From a virus, in the IMG/VR virus record IMGVR_UViG_3300028666_000022, positions 248,001 to 312,000 of that record: a DNA stretch of 64,000 nucleotides. One strand, 5' to 3'. Position numbers and translations under genes: made by a program. How positions within the stretch are numbered: position 1 is the stretch's first letter; each line of letters begins with the position of its first letter. Of this stretch, positions 33,587 through 40,452 are shown in pieces. The notes below the pieces were generated by a model that made no database searches, had not been told where the DNA came from, and saw only the letters and a program-made list of their open reading frames with translations.

Positions 33587-33997
33587 ATGACAAAAGATGA
33601 GATTAATCAAATGGATAGTGAATATGCTAAAATCTTTCATGAAGAAACAGAAAAAGTAAGATTATTAAAACTTGAATGGAAAAATAAATTAAAGGGACTA
33701 GTAAATATTAATAGTTTATTTAAATGGCTTGATGATCATGATTATTGGTTACCAATTGATATTGTTGAAATATATAATATAGATGAAAAACAAAGTGGTT
33801 ATAGTAGTTATCAACATGTAAGAATAAAAGACGATAAAGATAAATTACTTTACATGATGCAAAATGAAGATGAAATTCGTGGAGTAACTCATTATTGTGT
33901 TTGGCAAACATGTGGAATGATGGGTGATGATTATTCGGGTTATCTTTTATTTCCATTAAAAAATGGTAAATATTTTAAAGTTAGTTATGCGTGTTAA
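33587..33997 (+). CDS. Hypothetical protein, 136 aa
   Basis: The start is ATG 33587, just after the preceding stop; an earlier in-frame codon would overlap it. Helical N-terminus (MTKDEINQMDSEYAKIFHEE) and a C-terminal beta region with a paired C/W motif (HYCVWQTCGMMGDDYSGYLL). Not recognised. Confidence 0.5.
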   Translation: MTKDEINQMDSEYAKIFHEETEKVRLLKLEWKNKLKGLVNINSLFKWLDDHDYWLPIDIVEIYNIDEKQSGYSSYQHVRIKDDKDKLLYMMQNEDEIRGVTHYCVWQTCGMMGDDYSGYLLFPLKNGKYFKVSYAC

Positions 33998-34022
33998 ATT
34001 AATTATTAAAACATTAAATATT

Positions 34023-34226
34023 ATGAGAATATATGAATTTATTGAAGGAATTAAAATCCTTGAAAAGTATGTGCCAGAAGATGAACTTCAATCATTTGGA
34101 GTTCAATTTGAACATGATCAAATTTATTTTGGGTCTGAATCATGGGTTACTGATGAAGACGATAGAAATAAATTAGTTGAATTAGGATGGTATGTTGAGG
34201 AAGATAGTTGGTGTGCTTTTTCTTAA
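34023..34226 (+). CDS. Hypothetical protein, 67 aa
   Basis: The start ATG 34023 gives MRIYEFIEGIKILEKYVPED. It ends with WVTDEDDRNKLVELGWYVEE, a small alpha/beta sensor-like shape common in phage proteins of unknown role. Confidence 0.5.
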   Translation: MRIYEFIEGIKILEKYVPEDELQSFGVQFEHDQIYFGSESWVTDEDDRNKLVELGWYVEEDSWCAFS

Positions 34227-34255
34227 AAAGAATTTTATTTATATAATAAACAAAA

Positions 34256-34438
34256 ATGATGTATACTAAACAAGAATTTTACGGAACTCTCAGAATAACA
34301 AATCCAATGACATTAGAGAAATGGAAGAAAAGTGGAAAATATCAAGAACTACTTAATGAAGGATATATTTATGCTATTGGTTGTGGAAGATTCAGAAAAG
34401 AAATATGTTTTTGTTATAAATGTCGTAAAATAAATTAA
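34256..34438 (+). CDS. Hypothetical basic protein, 60 aa
   Basis: GTLRITNPMTLEKWKKSGKY suggests a helix-turn-helix-like segment, then CFCYKCRKIN, a terminal CxC/CxxC cluster. A DNA-binding role is plausible but unproven. Confidence 0.5.
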   Translation: MMYTKQEFYGTLRITNPMTLEKWKKSGKYQELLNEGYIYAIGCGRFRKEICFCYKCRKIN

Positions 34439-34446
34439 TTAATATT

Positions 34447-35079
34447 ATGAAAACCTTAAACAAAGTCTTTACTGAAGAACAGGTAAATGAAGTTTCAGAG
34501 AAAATACTTAAATCAAGTATTGAAAAAATCAATAATGATTTAAATAGTAGGTTTTATGATGAAATGAAAAGTTTTCTTTATGAACATTATCAAAATGTAA
34601 GTGATAGTATTCATAAAGAACTAATTAAAGAAATTACAGAAGAATTTATTAAAGATCCATTATTATATAAGTTTGCAGGACTTCGTCAAAAATTGTTTAA
34701 TGAAAATAAAGATTTGCTTATAAAAACTTTAACTGACGAAGCAATTGAAAAAAATGTTGAAGATGTTATTTGGCAACATACTAATCAAAATTATCAATTT
34801 GATTGGAAATGGAAGAATGCTATTATTAGGATAATTCTTGAAAACTGGAATAAATTAAAAGATGATGAAAGGATAAATAATGGATTATTAAGAGAAATTG
34901 AACAATTAAAACATCGACTTAATAATATTAAAGAGGTTGATTTAGAAGTAACACAAACTGTAATACAAGATGCTTTATATGCAACAAATCATTATAGTAC
35001 TGATGATTGTGATAATTTAGCTATTGAAATACTAATGTATTTTAAAGATGCTGGATTTATGATTGTTAAGCAATTTTAA
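34447..35079 (+). CDS. Hypothetical helical protein, 210 aa
   Basis: Long amphipathic helices (EEQVNEVSEKILKSSIEKIN; NGLLREIEQLKHRLNNIKEV) imply coiled-coil formation. Ends TDDCDNLAIEILMYFKDAGF. Not recognised. Confidence 0.55.
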   Translation: MKTLNKVFTEEQVNEVSEKILKSSIEKINNDLNSRFYDEMKSFLYEHYQNVSDSIHKELIKEITEEFIKDPLLYKFAGLRQKLFNENKDLLIKTLTDEAIEKNVEDVIWQHTNQNYQFDWKWKNAIIRIILENWNKLKDDERINNGLLREIEQLKHRLNNIKEVDLEVTQTVIQDALYATNHYSTDDCDNLAIEILMYFKDAGFMIVKQF

Positions 35080-35097
35080 AAAATTTAAAAATTTTTC

Positions 35098-35128
35098 TTG
35101 TAATTCAAAATATTTATAATTATCTTTA
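35098..35128 (+). promoter_or_regulatory. Probable Bacteroidota-type promoter
   Basis: TTG (35098-35100), a 20-nt spacer and TATCTTTA, one base off TAnnTTTG. The upstream CTTGTAATTC is shared with the promoters at 3347 and 46827. Confidence 0.5.
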
Positions 35129-35145
35129 CAATAAATAATGTTCTC

Positions 35146-35418
35146 ATGAAAAAGCTATTAAAAAAATTACTGAATTTAAGATTACGATTTGTAGTTGATT
35201 GTAATTTTAATGATTTGTCTGAAAAAGAAAAGCAAAAATATTTTGACTGGGCTAATGAATTAATCACAGATGATGTATTATTTTGTACACGAGTTTGGTC
35301 AGCTTGGAATGTTGGAACTATGAGCGAAGATGATTTCTTTCCTGCCTATGAAGACGATGATTTCATTTATCGTATTGCTGAAGCATTATTTGAAAGTAGT
35401 AAAAATAAAATATTATGA
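35146..35418 (+). CDS. Hypothetical protein, 90 aa
   Basis: Basic N-terminus (MKKLLKKLLNLRLRFVVDCN), acidic C-terminal part (MSEDDFFPAYEDDDFIYRIA). Has its own promoter and overlaps the next gene by ATGA. Not recognised. Confidence 0.55.
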   Translation: MKKLLKKLLNLRLRFVVDCNFNDLSEKEKQKYFDWANELITDDVLFCTRVWSAWNVGTMSEDDFFPAYEDDDFIYRIAEALFESSKNKIL

Positions 35419-35696
35419 TTGAAGTTAAATTAATTAACAATAATTTTCAAAATGGTGAATTTTTACCAAAAAGAAAAATTATTGAAATACCAATTGTTAC
35501 TGAATTACAACAAGATTGTTATTTATTTAATTCTATGGATGCTCCATCTGAATTTAAAATAATGTTATTAAAAGAAGTTGCTAGTAAGATAGATGAAATT
35601 ATTATGAATGATGCTCCTAAACATATTGATAAACAATGGTTAATTAATAAATTAAATAGAATTAAAGTAATTGATTATGGAACTGAAAATAGTTAA
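35415..35696 (+). CDS. Hypothetical protein, 93 aa
   Basis: Coupled to the previous gene by an ATGA overlap. IEVKLINNNFQNGEFLPKRK, then a helix ending DKQWLINKLNRIKV. Overlaps the next gene by 20 nt. Not recognised. Confidence 0.5.
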   Translation: MIEVKLINNNFQNGEFLPKRKIIEIPIVTELQQDCYLFNSMDAPSEFKIMLLKEVASKIDEIIMNDAPKHIDKQWLINKLNRIKVIDYGTENS

Positions 35697-35913
35697 AAGA
35701 CCATTACAAGATAGTAATACTAAATCAGAAGATTTAGAATTTATTGAACATAAAATTGAAAATAATCAATTAAAAGAGATAATACCAAGTTGGTGTGTTA
35801 AATCTTCTATCTATAGAGAAGGTGATGGAGGTATGAATATGTGGTTTAAGGAAATTGAACGAGTTAAACCAGATGTTATTTATATGAAATACACTCTTGG
35901 AAAGAAAAAATAG
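35677..35913 (+). CDS. Hypothetical protein, 78 aa
   Basis: ATG 35677 gives MELKIVKRPL. It contains a CVKSSIYREGDGGMNMWFKE loop and ends in basic YTLGKKK. Starts inside the preceding gene. Not recognised. Confidence 0.45.
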   Translation: MELKIVKRPLQDSNTKSEDLEFIEHKIENNQLKEIIPSWCVKSSIYREGDGGMNMWFKEIERVKPDVIYMKYTLGKKK

Positions 35914-35921
35914 TTAATGGT

Positions 35922-35987
35922 ATGAATGAAAATGATTGGTTTGAAGATATTTTATATCGTGTAAGATATGACTTTAAAAAATTTTAA
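35922..35987 (+). CDS. Possible 21-aa peptide
   Basis: MNENDWFEDILYRVRYDFKKF, in line with the operon. Its size makes this a weak call. Confidence 0.2.
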   Translation: MNENDWFEDILYRVRYDFKKF

Positions 35988-36035
35988 AATAACATTATAT
36001 AAATTAAAGTTAAATAAAATTAATAAATAAAAATT

Positions 36036-36239
36036 ATGAATACATTAGAAACAAAAATCAGATTACTTCTAATTGAAAATATTGATGAAGTATTAAATAA
36101 TCCAATTTTGGGTGATTTTGATTGTTATTTTGGCGAAAATCAATCTGAAAGAATGGCTGATGCAGCATTATCTGTTTTATTGGCAACAAAAGAAGCACAG
36201 GATTTAATTAAAAGGATGAGATTGAATTACGTTAAATAA
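36036..36239 (+). CDS. Hypothetical helical protein, 67 aa
   Basis: TLETKIRLLLIENIDEVLNN and ERMADAALSVLLATKEAQDL: two helices around a FDCYFGENQ turn. Not recognised. Confidence 0.5.
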   Translation: MNTLETKIRLLLIENIDEVLNNPILGDFDCYFGENQSERMADAALSVLLATKEAQDLIKRMRLNYVK

Positions 36240-36260
36240 CATTATATAATAACAAATTTA

Positions 36261-36716
36261 GTGCTTAAAATAGAATATGAAATCAAATTAAATAAATCAG
36301 GTAGACCATATATTGAGTTATCTAAAGATTATGAAGATAAGGCAGAGGATAAATTTTTGGTGCTTGAATTAAGTAGATATATTTTACAAAATGTTTACAG
36401 TAATAAAAGTTCTGAATTCGATAAAATTACTTCAGAATATTTAGAAAATTGTCTGGGTTTATTAGGACAAGTTTCAGATGAGGTAGCAATACTGTTACGT
36501 GAACAAATGGAAGTACTAGGAGAAACATCAATTATTATGAATAGAAATTATCATATTCAAGTTGATAGTATTAAAGAAAGAAATAAACTCAATTATAATG
36601 GTATTATTTATAATGATAAAATTTTTGTAAGACAAGAAGGTTTAAAAGTTTTAGTACTTTCAGATATGAAAATATATGAACTCCAAGGTGGAATTGATAA
36701 TGAAAATTGGAAGTAA
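36261..36716 (+). CDS. Hypothetical protein, 151 aa
   Basis: GTG start (MLKIEYEIKLNKSGRPYIEL). A helical central part (YLENCLGLLGQVSDEVAILL) and a C-terminal beta region (YNGIIYNDKIFVRQEGLKVL). Not recognised. Confidence 0.5.
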   Translation: MLKIEYEIKLNKSGRPYIELSKDYEDKAEDKFLVLELSRYILQNVYSNKSSEFDKITSEYLENCLGLLGQVSDEVAILLREQMEVLGETSIIMNRNYHIQVDSIKERNKLNYNGIIYNDKIFVRQEGLKVLVLSDMKIYELQGGIDNENWK

Positions 36717-36721
36717 GTAAG

Positions 36722-36874
36722 ATGAAAAATGAGGAAATTTTTAGTTTATTATCAGATAAATTAAATTCTAATATGATTTATATTTTTTATGAGTCTAGTT
36801 CACATGAAATATTATTTAATGATTTTGACGATGCACTCAGTGATTTACAGAACATATATTTTGATATAACCTAA
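36722..36874 (+). CDS. Hypothetical acidic protein, 50 aa
   Basis: MKNEEIFSLLSDKLNSNMIY, strand IFYES, then a helix rich in Asp. Five nt after the previous stop, typical of this operon. Not recognised. Confidence 0.4.
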   Translation: MKNEEIFSLLSDKLNSNMIYIFYESSSHEILFNDFDDALSDLQNIYFDIT

Positions 36875-36890
36875 TTATTATGAAATAAAA

Positions 36891-36998
36891 ATGAAAAATG
36901 ATTTAATTGAAAATAGGCTACATGAAAATCTCAAAAGAAATTTTAATTATTTATATTACATATTAAATATGTATAACATAAATTATCGACAAAAATAA
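36891..36998 (+). CDS. Possible 35-aa peptide
   Basis: MKNDLIENRLHENLKRNFNY and a Tyr/Asn-rich end. It fits the tight operon spacing on both sides, but its size limits confidence. Confidence 0.3.
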   Translation: MKNDLIENRLHENLKRNFNYLYYILNMYNINYRQK

Positions 36999-37008
36999 AA
37001 CAAGTTTT

Positions 37009-37302
37009 ATGTCCAAAGAAAAGAAATTAAGTCGTAATGATCCTAAAGTTTTTGAAACCCTAATAAACAAAGAATTAGAAAAATATGGTGTTAGTTATGA
37101 TTACATAAAAAATAATCAAGAATTTGATGGTGTACCTTGGTATCAATATTATATTTTTAATTCCCAAGAAGAATATGAAAAATGGAAATCTTTTTGTAAA
37201 GAATTTTTACAGAAAAAAGTAACACCGAAAATGACTAATAAGGAATTTAATAATTGGTGGCCTTCGTTTGATTTATGTTATGGCTTGAAACAAAATTTTT
37301 AA
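37009..37302 (+). CDS. Hypothetical protein, 97 aa
   Basis: A helical, aromatic-rich protein (WYQYYIFNSQEEYEKWKSFC; TNKEFNNWWPSFDLCYGLKQ). The Trp/Tyr density recalls small phage proteins that bind host factors, but nothing specific is known. Confidence 0.5.
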   Translation: MSKEKKLSRNDPKVFETLINKELEKYGVSYDYIKNNQEFDGVPWYQYYIFNSQEEYEKWKSFCKEFLQKKVTPKMTNKEFNNWWPSFDLCYGLKQNF

Positions 37303-37361
37303 GAAGTTTTATTTTTAAAAATAATATAATGAATAATTTAATTAATCTAAAAAATATTACT

Positions 37362-37625
37362 ATGAAAGATGATATCATGTATTTAATTGATGTTGTGGAC
37401 AGCCTAAATGATTGTATTTGGGGAGAAGAAGGTGAGAATGAAGAAAATTTTGAACACATGTTCAGTCTTAGATATTCACCTATATTTCAAATGATTTATT
37501 TTGATGACACACTATTGTGGCATTCTGAATTTGAAGATGAATATGAAGATTTAGAAGAATTTTGTAAAGATAGGCTTCGCGAAATAAATGAAAATTTAAT
37601 ATCATTAAATGATTTATTGGAATAA
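37362..37625 (+). CDS. Acidic protein, tandem paralogue 1
   Basis: 87 aa from ATG 37362; an in-frame ATG at 37329 would add 11 residues absent from the paralogue. It shares IWGEEGENEENFE with the next gene, with near-identical DNA at about 37418-37449 and 37680-37711. Very acidic, about a third Asp/Glu. A DNA-mimic role is possible but speculative. Confidence 0.55.
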   Translation: MKDDIMYLIDVVDSLNDCIWGEEGENEENFEHMFSLRYSPIFQMIYFDDTLLWHSEFEDEYEDLEEFCKDRLREINENLISLNDLLE

Positions 37626-37637
37626 AACATAAATAAT

Positions 37638-37913
37638 ATGGAAAATTTAGTAGAAATAATAGATAACCTCAATACAAGTATTTGGGGAGAAGAAGGTGAG
37701 AATGAAGAAAACTTCGAATATAATTTCAATTATAGATATTATACTTCATTCGAATTGATATTTTTTGATGATATACTTTTGTGGAATTCAAATAATGACG
37801 AAAGAGAATGGATAGAAGAACTTGATGATTACGAAGACTTAGAAGAATTTATAAAAAAAGAATATTGTAAATTGAGCGAAAAGATGTTAACTTTTAAAAA
37901 TTTTATTAAATAA
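37638..37913 (+). CDS. Acidic protein, tandem paralogue 2
   Basis: 91 aa, 12 nt after paralogue 1. MENLVEIIDNLNTSIWGEEG, then FFDDILLWNSN and DDYEDLEEFIKKEY align along most of the length with paralogue 1 (YFDDTLLWHSE, DEYEDLEEFCKDR). A recent tandem duplication. Function unknown. Confidence 0.55.
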   Translation: MENLVEIIDNLNTSIWGEEGENEENFEYNFNYRYYTSFELIFFDDILLWNSNNDEREWIEELDDYEDLEEFIKKEYCKLSEKMLTFKNFIK

Positions 37914-37921
37914 TAAAAATT

Positions 37922-38098
37922 ATGAAAATATTAGATCATATAATAATTAAGTGTATCTTTGCACTTATACTTGGTTATATATTCTTATCGTTTTGTAATT
38001 GGAGTTTAAATATTGGCCATTGGAATGGGTTTTCTAGATTTTTGTTTGGTTGTGAGTTTATAGTGGTAATTTTGATATACATAGAAGATCTGAGATGA
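37922..38098 (+). CDS. Small membrane protein, 58 aa
   Basis: Two hydrophobic segments (CIFALILGYIFLSFC and EFIVVILIYI) around a loop with NWSLNIGHWNG. The next gene starts within its last codons. Function unknown. Confidence 0.5.
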   Translation: MKILDHIIIKCIFALILGYIFLSFCNWSLNIGHWNGFSRFLFGCEFIVVILIYIEDLR

Positions 38099-38265
38099 AA
38101 GAAGCTAAACAAGGAGAATTTTCATTAGTTTATAATGAAACAGATAGGGCATTTGCCGTTGCTTTAACAAAAGAACAACACGAAATTTTACAAGCATTTC
38201 TTTGTGGAATCGGAGAAATTAGTGTTATATCAAAAATTGAAGTAAATTATAAAAGAATTGAATAA
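38095..38265 (+). CDS. Hypothetical protein, 56 aa
   Basis: ATGA overlap at the start and a one-base overlap (TAATG) at the end. GEFSLVYNETDRAFAVALTK, then EQHEILQAFLCGIGEISVIS: a small alpha/beta domain common among phage hypothetical proteins. Confidence 0.5.
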   Translation: MKEAKQGEFSLVYNETDRAFAVALTKEQHEILQAFLCGIGEISVISKIEVNYKRIE

Positions 38266-38462
38266 TGGGAGCATTAGAAGGAAGTAAAATGAAAAATGAA
38301 AATGGTCTAAATTATTTAAGAAAAAATTTAAATATTATATTCGATAATAATAACAAATACCGTCATTTTGAAGATATTATAAGATTTTTAGATGATAATC
38401 AGGTATTTGAACTTGACATTGAACTGAGTTTTGATTTAAATTATGTTTATGAAAAATATTGA
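38265..38462 (+). CDS. Hypothetical protein, 65 aa
   Basis: Helical and charged (NGLNYLRKNLNIIFDNNNKY). An internal ATG at 38289 (MKNENGLNYL) could be the true start. Overlaps the next gene. Not recognised. Confidence 0.4.
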   Translation: MGALEGSKMKNENGLNYLRKNLNIIFDNNNKYRHFEDIIRFLDDNQVFELDIELSFDLNYVYEKY

Positions 38463-38970
38463 ATATTATTATGATGGTTTTGCTAATCGTTGGAGTAGTC
38501 AACTAAATGAAAATTTGTATGAAAATAATATAGTAAAATTATTAATAGTTTCAATATCAAAAGATTCTGTAATAGAGAATGATTGTTCTGATGGATATTT
38601 AACGTTTATGTATAATCAATATTCTGAAATTAATTTACCAAATAATCATTGTTCAATTATTGGTAAATTTTCCGAATTATCTAATGAAGAATGTGTTCAA
38701 TTAATTTATTCAAAACAAGCTTTAGATGATATAACCAATTATTGTAATTATGGAGATATTTTAGCATTTCGATCAGCTAAAGATTCTCTAAAATCATTAT
38801 TAATATCAAACGATTTGTGGCTTAAAGATTGGATAGTAAAACCAGAAACAATTTGGGAAGCTGAATCGGAATCTCAAGCAGGTGAAATAGCAGATTTATT
38901 TTTAGATTATGAAGAAAAATTAAATAAGGCATCAGAAGATTTTTTAATAATAAAAATAAAAATATGTTAA
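38449..38970 (+). CDS. Hypothetical protein, about 173 aa
   Basis: Start chosen at ATG 38449 (MKNIEYYYDGFANRW); an ATG two codons earlier is also in frame. Contains YCNYGDILAFRSAKDSLKSL and an acidic C-terminal helix (ESQAGEIADLFLDYEEKLNK). Not recognised. Confidence 0.5.
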   Translation: MKNIEYYYDGFANRWSSQLNENLYENNIVKLLIVSISKDSVIENDCSDGYLTFMYNQYSEINLPNNHCSIIGKFSELSNEECVQLIYSKQALDDITNYCNYGDILAFRSAKDSLKSLLISNDLWLKDWIVKPETIWEAESESQAGEIADLFLDYEEKLNKASEDFLIIKIKIC

Positions 38971-39149
38971 GATTCAAAGTAGGGGATATTGTTAAAATAT
39001 CCACAGACGAACATAAACTTATTATTCCTAAGGGAGAAAAGGTTGAGATATTGGCAGTAGATGAAGAAAGTCTTACACCTTATTTCGTACAGTCATTACA
39101 AGGTGATATTAAATTAGAAGTATGTAATCATAATTTACAATTTATTTAA
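38964..39149 (+). CDS. Small SH3/KOW-like protein, 61 aa
   Basis: FKVGDIVKISTDEHKLIIPK, then GEKVEILAVDEESLTPYFVQ form the short-strand pattern of a KOW/SH3 barrel, a fold frequent in small phage nucleic-acid or protein-binding factors. Seven-nt overlap with the upstream gene. Specific role unknown. Confidence 0.5.
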   Translation: MLRFKVGDIVKISTDEHKLIIPKGEKVEILAVDEESLTPYFVQSLQGDIKLEVCNHNLQFI

Positions 39150-39150
39150 A

Positions 39151-39924
39151 ATGAAAAAATTTAAACATAAAATCAGCAATAATATTGCCATTGAAACAAA
39201 TTCTGGTAAGAATTACAGAGTTTCAAATCCTCAAAATTTCACTATTCCTAAATGGATTATCGAAAACAGTGAAGATTGGGAAGAAATCAAAGAAGAAAAA
39301 ATTTTTGAAATTTTAGAATTTGGTGATGGAATAAATAGATTTTATAAAAAATCTGATGGAGTTTTTACGATTAATTTACAATATTTATATGGCGAAAGTG
39401 ATTTACTAAATAATACCAATTATTTTATTACTAGAGTTAAAAGATTAAGAGATGATGTAATATTTGAACAAGGAAATAAAGTAAAATTCAATGGTGTTTG
39501 TTCTTATAAATTTTTTAAAATCGATAATTTTTATTTAAGAACACATGATAATATATTATTAGCTCGAAGCAAAGATAAATCAATTGTTGAAGACATATTA
39601 AGGATTGAAAAATTAAGGGAGCCGTTGTTTATAAGCGAAGATGCTGTTGAAATTTTTGAAAATGATTTTCCTTGGATTTTACATAATAATGAAATATATC
39701 AATGGGATGAAGGTAGAATGGAAATTGGGATATTCCCAACATATGATAAATCATTAAAATATTTCTCAACAAAAGAAGCTGCAGAAAAATATGTTGATGA
39801 TAATGAATTAAAGTTTAGTAAAAGACAAATATTAGATGCTTTTGAAAACAGTGGTGAAATTAGTACTTCTTCTTGGGGAATAGTATATACAAAACAAATG
39901 ATATTAAATAAATTAGGAATATGA
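39151..39924 (+). CDS. Hypothetical protein, 257 aa
   Basis: Alternating strand/helix. N-terminal NFTIPKWIIENSEDWEEI is typical of phage proteins that end a beta-sandwich with an entry helix; a DNAILARS-like middle and a C-terminal helix (STKEAAEKYVDDN) follow. One nt after the previous gene. Not recognised. Confidence 0.5.
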   Translation: MKKFKHKISNNIAIETNSGKNYRVSNPQNFTIPKWIIENSEDWEEIKEEKIFEILEFGDGINRFYKKSDGVFTINLQYLYGESDLLNNTNYFITRVKRLRDDVIFEQGNKVKFNGVCSYKFFKIDNFYLRTHDNILLARSKDKSIVEDILRIEKLREPLFISEDAVEIFENDFPWILHNNEIYQWDEGRMEIGIFPTYDKSLKYFSTKEAAEKYVDDNELKFSKRQILDAFENSGEISTSSWGIVYTKQMILNKLGI

Positions 39925-40181
39925 GTAAAATTTGTGAAAAAATAAAATATAAGACCGAAGGGCCTTATGGTAGTGTTGATGAAAAAACACTATATTGTGA
40001 AAGTAATGCTAGTATTGATGTTACTACATTTTTTTATGATGATGGAACACGAATATTTTCATTTGAAGATACATTAGATAATAATATTTTCGATAAAATG
40101 ATTGAAATTATTAAAAATTGGAAAGATAATCCTAATGTTGAAACCATGACAATAGAAGATTGTAATAAATGTGGAATATAA
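39921..40181 (+). CDS. Hypothetical protein, 86 aa
   Basis: ATGA overlap with the previous gene. Paired Cys at both ends (SKICEKIKYKTEG, IEDCNKCGI) hint at metal binding. Not recognised. Confidence 0.5.
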   Translation: MSKICEKIKYKTEGPYGSVDEKTLYCESNASIDVTTFFYDDGTRIFSFEDTLDNNIFDKMIEIIKNWKDNPNVETMTIEDCNKCGI

Positions 40182-40194
40182 AATATATGAAATT

Positions 40195-40452
40195 ATGAAT
40201 AAATTAAAAAATTTCTATGAAAATTATTTAGAATATTATTTTTTCGTATTCAAAATATATTTAAAACTATTTTTAATATCAGCATCAGGATTTTTTATTT
40301 TACAAGGAATAGCTTCATTTTTATTATTTTATGAACAAATATATTCAGAAGAAATAAATTTTAATAATTTAATGATTGGTCCTACTATTTTTGGAATTAT
40401 GATTTGTTTTATTTTTGGAATGCAAATACATCGTTATAATAAATTGAATTAA
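40195..40452 (+). CDS. Two-pass membrane protein, 85 aa
   Basis: Start chosen at ATG 40195 (MNKLKNFYENYLEYYFF); an upstream GTG lies within the preceding gene. Two hydrophobic segments: LFLISASGFFILQGIASFLL and LMIGPTIFGIMICFIFGM. Ends with a basic tail. One base shared with the helicase start. Function unknown. Confidence 0.5.
   Translation: MNKLKNFYENYLEYYFFVFKIYLKLFLISASGFFILQGIASFLLFYEQIYSEEINFNNLMIGPTIFGIMICFIFGMQIHRYNKLN

Noticed and set aside
37416-37712. Direct repeat as a CRISPR-like unit
   Set aside because: Only two copies about 260 bp apart, both within coding sequence of paralogous proteins.
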